Below are positions 26,065 to 36,539 of a DNA stretch of 64,000 nt, one piece after another; position 1 is the first letter of the stretch; each line of letters begins with the position of its first letter. The DNA lies in the NCBI GenBank assembly GCA_002205965.3, contig NADL03000018.1, positions 372,001-436,000 on the forward strand. The letters run 5' to 3'. This DNA is from Kappaphycus alvarezii. Lineage: Eukaryota > Rhodophyta > Florideophyceae > Gigartinales > Solieriaceae. A model generated the notes under the pieces. The model ran no database searches and was not told the origin of the DNA. It worked only from the letters and a program-made list of their open reading frames with translations. A program made the position numbers and the translations under genes.

Positions 26065-26540
26065 TCAGAAAAGCAGTTCAAAATAAAAGAAACTGAGCTT
26101 ATATGCATAGATCGTATGCAAAGTTTTCGCACGTCTTTCCGTGCCTGCAAAACACTACTGCTGAGTCGCTCTCACCGGTCAATTGAGGTGTCGATAATGA
26201 ACGCAAGTCGCAGAATCCGTTGACGTTTGCTGAGGCGTTGTTTCGCCTGGCCTATGTTGTAGGCCTCCTGACTCATTTTTGTACTATGAAACGTCAGTGG
26301 AAGTTGGTGCGCGACTTGTACAAGAGTAGAAATGGAAGTATACCACTATTTATTTCGTAGGTAATTAATATGTCCTCTTGTAGCCCTTTTTCGGCTCAGG
26401 TCCTCAGTGAAATTTTGATGCAATATCACACGAAATATCTGGTTCTTAAGAAATCTACTGGATCTTCCTTTTGTGCTTCCATATTTTACGAATTACCCTA
26501 CTGAGTCGTCCGAGTATACTGTTCAAGTGTATAGTACTGT
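26065..26540. other. Spacer before the copia LTR
   Basis: No gene or repeat was recognised between the Harbinger relic and the left LTR of the copia element. Confidence 0.4.
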
Positions 26541-26545
26541 GCAGT

Positions 26546-26822
26546 TCACAGTTTAATGAGGTACAATATATTTTTGCCAATGATAAATCTGTTAGCGAGA
26601 GGGCAGAGAATCACCCGACTTGGGCTATTGCAGACGATGGAGCAATTAGATCGGCACAAGCTGCCGGTTTACTTCCCCATCCTCGAGGAAGACCTGCTAC
26701 CCTATCTCTTTAATATAATCGCGTATCCCACTTGGATTCGCCATCTACCATGTTGAATGCAAACCATTCAACATGCGCTACATTATCTCAACCGATGCCT
26801 ATTTTCATTCGGCTACATCTTA
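26546..26822 (-). repeat. 3' LTR of copia element A
   Basis: This is a direct repeat of 32048-32324 with the same length, 277 bp. The central 60 bp around ACCCGACTTGGGCTATTGCA are identical. It contains an 11-bp perfect hairpin, CATGTTGAATG / CATTCAACATG, at 26750-26776. Confidence 0.85.
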
Positions 26823-27058
26823 CCTTAAATAGCGGTTACGACTCCCTGCATTTGTATTAGCGTCTCTTGGCCACCATCTCACCACGGTTCATCTCTTTCC
26901 ACATTGACACTTTCAGCGTTCCCCCAGGTCGCAAGCAATTCGGCTGCGACTCATCTTGGAATTCACCCTAGGATACCATGCTCGACAGTTCTCATGTCTA
27001 CTTATTACTATAAGTCATTTTCGACCATTCCAATATCGTCCAACTTCATATCAAGCAC

Positions 27059-30000
27059 TTAATTCGAACATACTTTGTTCAATCTGTCCCAAAGATGTAG
27101 TTTCCTCTTTGTTAAAGAGTCTGCACGGCTATTTTGTCCTGGAATCCAACGAAATAGGCTCACTTCCTTGCTTTCGAAGGAATTCCTTATTATCCGAACT
27201 GTTTGAAGTAACCTGTACTCCTTACTCTCTTGTAGGCTATCTATCGTATCCCACAATCCTTTAAAGTCTACAATCAATTCCAGTTTCACAGGGGTCCGTG
27301 GGAACAAAATGCTCAGCGATATTCTCATGTAGAACCATCTATCGTCTGTTTAGGCGGCTGCTAATATTTCGGCTTCATATGCCGAATGACTAACACTCTG
27401 CTGCTTCTGTGAGCACCAGTCAACTATGTGAATAATGTCGTTTCCTCTTCGGCTATAGCGCGATATTATCCTGATGACCATCCCGTTTGTCCGCAATCTC
27501 GATCCTTGGGATGCAAAACATCTGATAGTGCACAATGCGCTACATCTCTTGCGTCCTTAACACGCGGATAGTTGATCACTGGCGTCAGCTTACGTAGATC
27601 CCTCAACATGTCATTGGCGTTTATCAAGTGACCTACAGCCGGACGTCCCAATCTTTGTTGCATCAACGATACAATGAAAGAGGCTTGGGCAAACACACCA
27701 TTCGCCAAGTACAACAAAGTTCTCGCCAAGCTCCAATACTGGATTATCTCACTTGAATTAGACAGCCCAGTACGCATCTTCTTTCGAGATCGACAATATC
27801 CCCTGGACTCGCTTCCAGTATGTATCCGTCATCGGTGTGCCACTTCCATCCTCTCGATGTAATATGTCGCACCCACCAAAGGCACACTTCTGTCCGTCAA
27901 CGATATCACCTACTCCGAAACATTCTCGTAGCTGAGCCATGAAATAGTCTATGTCTACGTCGCCAGTGAGACCGGCGAAAAAAGAAGTCATCGCTCAATT
28001 TAGCCCAAACAACAAGATCTTGCTCGTGTCATCCATTTTCACGAACAATTGACTGACTCCGTATATTCTCTTCATGCCTCCTGTGGACAACATCCACCTC
28101 TCTATAGTGATCATTCGCTGTCTTCCCGCTTCTACGATACAGTAAAGTAGCTTAGTCAACTTTCAAAGCACCCCCTTCTTACGACAATATTTAATGAGCC
28201 GCTTCCTAGAGGGGCTGACGTGTATATCTCGCGCTATGGGCCCGCTTTGCAGATAGGCACCCTTCATTTCTGTCGTCTTGATTCTGAATCCCCAAAAAGT
28301 GACGAGACTAAGGAGGAGCCTTATTATCAACAGCTGTGCGTTAGCTGTGTCCTTACTGATTTCTTGATTCTCCTGATCCTCACTTCCGTGAGTGACTCTC
28401 CTTGCTTTGGGTTTCCGTTTACTTTCTTCGTCAGTCTTTATCTTGAACACCACGTAAGAAGTCAGTACATTAGCATCATCTGGCACGCTGTTCTCATCGA
28501 TTTTCTCGTAGGCATCTGCCCAATGAGAAGAGTGCTCAGATTCGAAAGCTTCGTCTAGAATCCATGGTGGCGCGAATTTTAATTTAGCGTTGGATACCTG
28601 TTGCGACCCCATCTGCTCGAACATGTTATCTAATATCCTCGTCTTCTCGTACTCAAGGGTCTTCAATAGTTCTGGAGGCCCAATGATGTCACCTGGCTTG
28701 ATGTCGATGTCCAATTCAATCGTACCGCCGGCCTCAATCTCCATGTTTGATACAATTTCAAGGCTTGTGTGAGGTTTATCAAGTCCAGTTGCTTTCTGTA
28801 TGTGTACGTCAAATTAGCCTCACGACGTACCGGACTCAATGGTGCTAGAGACTAGAGCGTTTACATCTATCGTCGTTAGATACAGTCGCTCTCCATTCTT
28901 AGCCTCCATCCGCCCTCAGGCCTAGCTCATCTTCTAGTGTCTATTGGACCATTGTCCTCATGTGAGAACAACTTTCAGCACTTTTCTCAATACAAATGTT
29001 TTTAACTCAGCTCATTTCTTGTCCCTCCATTAGTTCATGAGTGTAAATGGCCTATCAAAGCAAACTTTTCAAGATTGTTGACCTCGGTTAAGGCTAGAGC
29101 AGTTTTACCTCACCAGCTTCCGCTCTTCGCAAGAAGTTGTGAAAACTGCTTCCTTTTGGAAGGAAATATAGTTCGTATTATCGTGGGGGGGTTAAAAAAC
29201 GAGGGCGCATGTACAGTAAGAATTACTGTACTGTAAACAAAAAAACCTTTTTGCAGTAAAACGTTCTGGCTTCCAAAACATTTACCTTTCCAAAATGTAA
29301 CGGAAACTGTCCTCATATGAGGAGAATACAGTGCATGGTTGGGTAGACACTAGGGAGCAACTCATGAGTTCGTGTGCGAGGTCTGATTGTGATGCTGACC
29401 GAATATCTTCATTAGCTTGCTTCGTAGGTGGGCCAGAAACTAGCTCTCCGTTATTGATGCGCCGAGCTTCCATTAAATGTTCATGTGTCCGTTCGACGGT
29501 TTCTGGCACCCATTCATCGCTTTCATTACTTTTCATAGAGCGATACCAAATCTAGACTGCTTCATCTTTTTTATAGGCCTCTGGCGGGAGGTACTTCGAT
29601 ACATAAGATTTCAGAGCCCTTTATAATGCGCGCGTAGCACTTTGTTCGATATGTGCCTTCAAGAGTTCTGGCGGGACCACGTGTGACGGTATCCATAGAA
29701 TAGAAGGCTGATAGCCACGCACTAGTTGGAACGAGCTCAAGATTCTTGATCCAGAGGAAAAAATTGACAGGAAAACCAGACGACTGAATATATGCTCGGC
29801 TGTGGCAGAAGATATCTCCACTTCCAATCTCCTCACGATGTTCTTTATTTTCGGTATTTTACTTTCTACAAAGCCCGTTTGTTATTTAGATGTGCCGTTT
29901 CTGCCTTGGAGATAATTTCATGTTCTTCCAGCATCTCTGAAAAACCTTCACTTGTTATATTCATCATCCGTTAATATGTAGACCGGTGCCCTATGTCTCA

Positions 30001-30640
30001 TTATCCAGTTCTTCAACGTAGATGTGATAGTGGCCATATCTTTGCGTGCTGTAATTGCACCTTCTGTAAAGGACGTGCCAGTGTCTGCAAGGATCATTAA
30101 TATACGTTTCTGTATACGGATGATTTCATATCCAAAGTCGAGTCTCAGTTCCCTGTTGAACGCCTCGTTCACATGGGTCAAAGGTATCTTTCGACTGGGT
30201 GCTGGACGTCCTGTCCGTTTGAATATCCCATAGCCGTCACTAACTTTGTCTATCGTAGAGCTCAGTTTTTCTGCGAAGATCCCGGCTTGTCAACATATAT
30301 CCTTTAATAAATCGGCCGGGGCGCGTACCAACCTTTGAATGCGTTCGGAAAAACCTTAGGTTTACGTCTTGATCTCTCCAGGAGCTTTACCGACGTAAGA
30401 GCAATTATTTGACTCTTCAGGTCTGATATGAGCCTTATCCGCGTCCGAGGACTTTGTAGGTCATCACTGGTGGCAGTTTGTACAATTCGAAAGTCCGCGG
30501 CGAGGCATCATTTGGCCTCTGAAATTTAATGAGTGATGCGTAATGCACGCAATTTTGAATGTAGTATTTAACGACATGTAGCCCCACGATAACGGAAGAG
30601 GCACAATGAAGGAGATCGAATACCAAAAGACAAGGTTATT
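27059..30640 (-). pseudogene. Copia A pol: integrase, reverse transcriptase, RNase H
   Basis: Integrase is read at 30181-29570: FNRELRLDFGYEIIRIQKR, ADTGTSFTEGAI and PVYILTDDEYNK, which carries the second catalytic Asp, then GYQPSILWIPSHVVPPELLK. Reverse transcriptase is read at 28744-27760: WADAYEKIDENSVPDDANV, KARRVTHGSED, and TTEMKGAYLQSGPIARDIHV, with the first RT acidic region reading E instead of D. The connection and RNase H are at 27777-27059: ASFIVSLMQQRLGRPAVGHL, SVSHSAYEAEILAAA, FKGLWDTIDS and NSRADSLTKRKL. The integrase-RT junction is interrupted by the MITE. Numerous stops and frame changes make it non-functional as read. Confidence 0.85.
28934..29353 (-). mobile_element. MITE with CTAGTGTCTATTGGACC ends (copy 1, nested in copia A)
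   Basis: It starts CTAGTGTCTATTGGACC and ends with the inverse, reduced to AGACACTAG. The inner palindrome CCTCATATGAGG marks the right end. The whole 420 bp is the reverse complement of 39893-40309 with moderate divergence: the ACTTCTTGCxAAGAGCGGAAG-type block, the GAGGGCGCATGTACAGTAAG block and the poly-A/T block are all shared. It has no coding capacity. Removing it together with one CTAG lets the interrupted copia reading continue (SCSL joined to EDELGLRAD), so CTAG, or TA within it, is the likely duplicated target. Confidence 0.82.
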
Positions 30641-30849
30641 CTAGATGTCAAATATCGTCAATTCCACACACCGATAAAGGGGCGTGGGTCTAGTCCCTTT
30701 TTAATACATCCATGGATTTTATCTTCGCTGCTCGGCTTAGCGGTCAGATCAACCTCAAGCAAATCACATAACTTTGAAGCATTGTTGATTCCTGCAGTTA
30801 ACCGAGGCAAACCCGTATCGTTTATGGGGTTGGGGTGCCTCATCCGAGA

Positions 30850-31956
30850 CTGGTCAGTTCTGGAAGAAAAACGGATATCCTTCTGACTCTTCTGAGCTTG
30901 GCTCCTCGTTACCTTCCTGTTTCTTAAGCGAACTTTCTTATGGTGCGTTTCCTTTTTCGTTATGCCCTTCTTAGCAAATTTCTTTCGGTCGTGGGCAGAC
31001 TTTTATACGCGCCAAATGGCCGACCTTTCCATAAGCAACACATCTGTAATTCATCCTTTTATTGTAAATGCTTCCTTTATATCCCCTCGTGAACCAGGGA
31101 CTCTTCACGCCATGAGGTTGTTAACGGTTATTGGAAGGTCTATGTAAGGTGGCAGTTTGGCAACTGCTTCCTACAACCTGATATTCTTAAGAGCATAGAT
31201 AGCTTTATCCATAGAGAAGTAAAGATGTGCAGACTCAACTGGATTACTTAAAAATTCCCGATATATGTATATTCGCAGTTTAGCGAAGCCTTCAACTATT
31301 CATTTGTTTAGTTATTCATTGCAATTTCAAGCGTTTCCAGAATGACTTCTTGTGAAGTCCCTACCACCAGTTGTGAAGTTACTTCCATGGACTTGGGGAC
31401 CGAGTTTAATTCGTATTCTGCCACCATCCCAGTAGCTTCTTGGTTCGACTCAGCCGTTTCCGATTTTTCACCATTATCGTAAGCAGATTATTGTAAATTG
31501 AGTCATGAAGCGAAGCGCGTTCGCGGAGAACCAAGGCAAGATTTTGTTTCTCTTGCTCTGTTGAAGCATGGGCGACGCAATTCAAATGTTCCTGTGCCTC
31601 TCTTCGAAATATTTGACCGAATTCTGCATAGTACTCGTTTTTCTTGCAATTTCAATTAAATACTCGCCTTCCTGTGAAAATAAATCTCTTTGACGCATCA
31701 GTTAAAGAGTCCTTTGCTACTACGCAAAGCATTTTCTTGACTAACTCCTTGTGATTTTGGAATCTAAGTGTCTCTTGCTCATCTTTGTGACCCAGACCTA
31801 GTTTGCCCAACATCAGTTCTGAATCAATTACCCTCTGATAAGCGCTCTCCATGTTTGCATACAAAGCGTAGCCGTATCTGTTCGATAATCACTTTGATTT
31901 CGAGCCCCTTCCACTAGCGAACACGCGGAACCTTTGCATTCACATTCTGACGTCAT
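30850..31956 (-). pseudogene. Copia A gag-like region
   Basis: Starting at an ATG at 31956, about 75 bp inside the primer site, the minus strand encodes a Cys-rich start, SECECKGSACSLVE. After a frame change it gives a charged helical stretch, ESAYQRVIDSELMLGKLG, reaching a stop near 31652, and further helical pieces as far as about 31400. Position and composition suggest the gag end of the element. I saw no CCHC zinc knuckle, so the assignment rests on position. Confidence 0.45.
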
Positions 31957-32030
31957 TTTGGTACTTGAATTTTGTTATTCTTAGTCTTCAGGTGTGGTGC
32001 AACTACTAGCCCAACATAAGAGGTCTCTTC

Positions 32031-32047
32031 GCCCCTGGACCCATAAC
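32031..32047 (-). promoter_or_regulatory. Probable primer-binding site, initiator tRNA-Met anticodon-arm type
   Basis: The plus strand reads CCCTGGACCCATAAC up to the LTR edge, so the minus strand reads GTTATGGGTCCAGGG directly after the 5' LTR. The eukaryotic initiator tRNA-Met anticodon arm contains TGGGCCCATAACC, which differs here by one base (TGGACCCATAAC). Drosophila copia is known to prime from a half-molecule of this tRNA ending in the anticodon loop. Confidence 0.6.
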
Positions 32048-32324
32048 TCACAGTTTAATGATGTAGAATATATTGTTTTTAATGAAAAGGGTGTTAGCAT
32101 GAGGGCAGAGACTCACCCGACTTGGGCTATTGCAGACGATGGAGCAATTAGATCGGCACAAGCTGCCGGTTGCCTTCCCAACCTCGAGGGAAGACCCGCT
32201 ACTCTATCTCTTTAATATGGTCGCGCATCCCACTTAGATTCGCCATCTAATATGTTGAATGCAAACAATTCAACATGCGCTAAATTATCTCAACCGATGC
32301 CTATTCGAATTCAGCTACATCTTA
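32048..32324 (-). repeat. 5' LTR of copia element A
   Basis: This is the partner of the repeat at 26546-26822. The similarity stops exactly at the base next to the primer-binding site (32047), which supports the boundary. The internal hairpin is conserved with a slightly shorter stem. Confidence 0.85.
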
Positions 32325-32462
32325 GAGCAAGACTAGCAGTGCGCTATATTGCCCAAAATATCTATATTTTAACGCTTGTGTCAAATTTAGCATCCCTTCG
32401 AGCGTCCTATATCTATTTTACAGCGTTATATTTTAGCGCAGTGTGCTATATTCAGCTCTATT

Positions 32463-33316
32463 TTGGAACAATGTAGAGCTGGATATTGCCACCACGGTTC
32501 CAAATATTTCTATAAGTCTAGATCTTTCCAACCAATCAGATCGAAAGCGCTATATCTCGGCCGCCGCACCCCTCCCTCAGAGGGCATTCAGTTGGCGCAC
32601 AAATTTTTCGCGGCAAGAATCCCGTCCGTATTCTTTGTGCGAGGCGTGATCACCAACCACTTCTTCAGTCATTTATCCGCCCTACTAGAATATCCTCACT
32701 GCTCAAAAGCCACGACAATCCAACAGCCTCTCCCAAATAGGGCAAAAGAGAACCATATTCAGCACAACACCCGTACAAAATTCGCAACCAATGATATATA
32801 CATATTGCAGCAACGGCAGACGGAAACTTTCCTGAAGACAAGAACTGACACAAAATCACGACAATTCAACCACTTCATTTTAATGGGCGCAATCGATCCG
32901 ACAAATGAGAGTCCAACAAATGAAACAACCAAAAAATGACTTTCCTGCACTTCAAATAATAAGCAACTGCAGAAGCGGCGCTTTACTCAGTAAGGACAGT
33001 CCTGCCCTTCAACGAGCTGACTCTACAATCATTTCCAAAGACATCGACAACAACTTTCTACAGCATGATAAGGAGTAAAAGCTAGAAGAGAAACAGCTAA
33101 GAAGTGCTTCGGATGCCAACCACAGCCTTGGAAGAATACAAGAAGGTATTGCAGAGGGAAGAAGGATAATCCAAAAAGACCGAAAAGCAGAAGGCAGAGC
33201 GCAGAGAGGCAAGAGACAATGTGCTTCTAAAACTGCTAAACTCAAACTCACCAGAGTTCAAGGAAATAATGGCAAGTGTGCTGGAGAGAAGGAAAAAGGC
33301 TAGCAAAGAAGAATAG
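32463..33316 (+). pseudogene. Possible accessory ORF of Harbinger element 2 with C-terminal coiled coil
   Basis: The last part reads ALEEYKKVLQREEG, then KQKAERREARDNVLLKLLN, then EFKEIMASVLERRKKASKEE and a stop at 33316. It is a charged helical segment like the C-terminus of the other Myb-like partner proteins. A frame of 158 codons at 32463-32939 precedes it, but I do not recognise a Myb domain there. The gene converges on the transposase, with 260 bp between them. The assignment rests on position and the coiled coil. Confidence 0.4.
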
Positions 33317-33576
33317 CTTCACATATAGAGGATTCAATGTTCTTTTAGTAGTATAGAACAATAAAAAGGAGTCCCTTGGAGTATATTTAGCCACGGGATG
33401 TCCTTGCTAAGGTGCCTAAATCGTTTGGAACATCACAGCTCTGTCTAAATAGTCAGAAATGCTGGCAACTTCGCGATCAACTTCGACCACGTGGACAAAA
33501 TGGCACATTGAGCGGGATCCCCCATAGCTAAACTACTCCTAAGGGTTCTTTTTATTTGTCTTTCTACCTAAATTGA

Positions 33577-34956
33577 TCAACGGCGTATACGTTCTTCGAC
33601 AGCTTGAATGAGATCTTCTCGCAGTTGTTGGAAACCTACAGGTGCGGTCAGATAGATCTCACACAAACATTGGTTATCCGAATCCAGCTTCCCATTATCG
33701 TCTAGTGCGAGCTGAGTACTCTCAATCGGTTGGTTTTGTTCTGTAGAGCGCTCACGCGCCCACGCACATTCTATCTCATATAGATCGGTAACCAAATTCA
33801 CAAAGTGCCGTCTACGTTTGCATCTTCTCGAAATAAACCCTCTTGACTCATCCGAACCAACATGTTGTGTAGAATAACACATGTTTCACTCACAACAAGC
33901 ACTTTATTTTTTCGCCAGAAGCACGATTCCTTGTGCGATACATGGAAAATTGCTTGAATTGCACCAAACGCTCTCTCTATTTCCTTCCGTGTCACTCCTG
34001 TGCTCTATTGAATTGGATTTCCCTGTCGTTTGCTGGATCATGAATAGGGGTTGCGAAGATGTTACACCGCGGGTATATTACGTCAACGAGAAAGTGGGTC
34101 AATCGTCTTCCATGGGCATTCTTGTGGAGCTTGTATCCTGCATGTAGTCCTATATTATATTTTCCATTCAGTATAGAGAAGAATAAAGGTGATACTTGCA
34201 ACACCGTCTTGTCGTTGTTCGTTCCACACCGCACCGCGAACCAATGCCAAATGTATAAATCTCTATCAAACCAAGCCTCAACGGCTATTGTAGCTAGCTT
34301 TCCCTCTTTTGTATAGTTATACTGCCCTTTCAGCGCTCCTGGCCATTTTTTACATTTTATCTTTCATCTATCCATGCATCCTACACAGCCTTGAAAACCA
34401 TGTTCTCCATATTTCTTCGATAAGCTTTGCAGCTCTGCTTTTGTTGGAAGGCGATTAAAAAAGCTTTTCCCGTATAGTGCCTTGATACATTGGAAGAACT
34501 TTCGAAAATAATTTCTCAATGTTTCTTTCGATATCCGGCACCCGTCGTCGATGTCATCAAAGAAGCGCGCAGTTCCCATTACCCGTAGACATGCCAAGGC
34601 TTTTATTTCTGATTGAATACCCTTTCGGTTTGCTGCGTTCGTTTTCTGTAACCGGATTGAAGGAAATGTAGGAGTTAGATCGTCGTATAATTTTTGAAAC
34701 AAACCTCTGGGCACCCGAAATCGCTGACGAAATAAGCGACGAGAATAGACAGGATCTTCTCCCAAGTATTCATCCTTCCATATGATTTGACCTCTTGAAA
34801 TGTTTCTTGTTCCGTTCTTTTCCTCTCACGTGCTTTGGTCTTTGTTTTTTTTGATCTCGTGTACAACAGGAATGGCAGCTGTAGCCGCCGATGCGCGATT
34901 TCGTCGGAAAAGAAATGCATTTGTTTCCATAAAACGGTACGATCCCACCCACTCAC
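33577..34956 (-). pseudogene. PIF/Harbinger-type DDE transposase (element 2)
   Basis: The reading starts in a basic region (KKTKTKARERKRTEQ, 34956-34800), then by frame change YLGEDPVYSRRLFRQRFRVP and CRISKETLRNYFRKFFQC. It reaches the catalytic block GFQGCVGCMDR-KIKCKKWP with a stop inside, then GALKGQYNYTKEGKLATI and FDRDLYIWHWF. It continues with NDKTVLQVSPLFFSILN and the late helix RKEIERAFGAIQAIFHV with CVILHNMLV. These are the canonical Harbinger DDE motifs. The long central reading (34765-34364) is open over 133 codons. Two or more stops and frame changes remain. Confidence 0.82.
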
Positions 34957-34959
34957 CGC

Positions 34960-35820
34960 AATCCCTATTGGGCAGATTAGTTTTTTAATTGGATGGACGG
35001 TTTTGGAGAAATTTGCTCAGAGGGAGGTTGTCCTATGACATTAGTCGCCACTGTATACCGTATTGATACGGTAAACTACAATATTGTGCGTACAGTGTAG
35101 TGCTTACAGTTCTGCATGTACAGTGTACAGTATTGTAATGCACAATACTGTAGTACACCGTACCAATACTGCAAGAGTTCTGAAAATCTGGCTCTAGATC
35201 TTACAATAGTAGGCGTAGTGACAGCGAGGGGGAGCGAGGCAGGCACCTAAAACGGGTGCAAAAGTCCCTGCCATACCGCTGCAGTCTCATGTTTAGTGTA
35301 CAGTATTTTATTATTCCGATTGCCATATTTAGTTGACACACAGGTAGGATAGGTACGTAGTCCGATTGACCGTTTCCCTAAACCTCTGTTGTCCCTCTTA
35401 TCGCCTCGATCCGGTGGAGAGCTCTGCCTTGTATAGCTGTTTGCATGGCAATATACATAGGAGTGGTAACAGTTCGACAATACTGTATTACCGGTAGCAC
35501 TCTACACCCGTACTGCCACCTGTCAAACATGGCACAAGTAATCACAGTCGCCAAGTCACTGTAGTCGTGGCCCGCGATTGGTCACGAACGTTTGTACAGT
35601 ATGCACTGTACAACATAAATATGACTTTACAGTAGTACTGTAAAGTCAGATTCTTCGGTCAGTGAAAATTTCACACAATATGCACTGACTGGTCTGAGCC
35701 TACAGTTAAAAGCTATCTAGGTGATCAATGTCAGTCGCCTAAAGGGGGGAAATTTTGGGTATACTAGTATTTGGAAAGTAATGCCATTTCCTGAAGTGAG
35801 GCCACATGCTTCATTAGGGA
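34960..35820. other. Spacer rich in TACTGTA/TACAGTA palindromic words
   Basis: No gene is recognisable. Between about 35090 and 35660 the words TACTGTA, ACTGTAC and GTACAGT recur many times, including TTTACAGTAGTACTGTAAA, a perfect palindrome at about 35623-35641. The same words recur at 39650-39860 and 42690-42960. Confidence 0.5.
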
Positions 35821-36539
35821 TTGAGGTGAGTGTAGTGATGGCGGGGAATTATTGGTCATAGATTTTTAAGTACATAAAAATTAAAAAATTTTCAATTCCC
35901 TGTAATAGAACTATTCCAAAATAATTTTCATTTTATTCCCTACCTGTGCATATAAACTCACAAAGGAATTAATGACTTCCTGGGGTAGTAAAAGAATTTA
36001 TGACTTTCTGAAGTCATAAAAGAATTTATGACTTACCTACCAAATTATTACCTGGGAGCAATAGAATACAATATGGCAAAATTATTACTATTACCAATTA
36101 ATTACCTGCCTACAATAGAATTCACCACTAGGGCATGGAGAAATAATAACTGTATTACGATTCTTATTCTATTGGAATAAATATTCACCTTACCACATCT
36201 CCGGAATTTCATGACCACAAAGTAATTAATTATCTATGACTTGATCACCACCGATGCCCCTCAAAAGTCATGATTTTACAGTATTCTATACTATTGCCTA
36301 GAATGACACAGTTTTGAACATAGATCCAAATAGCCACAATATTCTTGGTCAGAGCCGTCTAAGACCAGAAAACACAAGGTTTACCGAAAACTACCGATTT
36401 CCACGACCTTTTCAGCCAAAAATGAATTCTGAGAGCGCAAATGCGCAATCTGAGCCCGTAATGCAAACCAAACCCCCTTCGGTCCGCGCAAAAGGTCCAA
36501 CGGCCCCTCTCTCAGTGCGAAAACACCAGGTCGGCAACT

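Larger units (their letters stand above)
26546..32324 (-). mobile_element. Ty1/copia LTR retrotransposon A, degenerate, with nested MITE
   Basis: Two direct repeats of 277 bp (26546-26822 and 32048-32324), about 90% alike by eye, flank an internal region with gag-like and pol sequence in the order gag, integrase, reverse transcriptase, RNase H on the minus strand. That order defines the copia superfamily. The 5' LTR is the right-hand repeat. Immediately inside it is a primer site resembling the anticodon arm of initiator tRNA-Met. The total of 5,779 bp includes a 420-bp MITE at 28934-29353. I could not find a clean target duplication. LTR divergence and many stops indicate an old insertion. 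Confidence 0.85.

Noticed and set aside
26539..32330. GTGCA / GAGCA as a target duplication of copia A
   Set aside because: Only four of five bases agree and the spacing does not fit the LTR edges.
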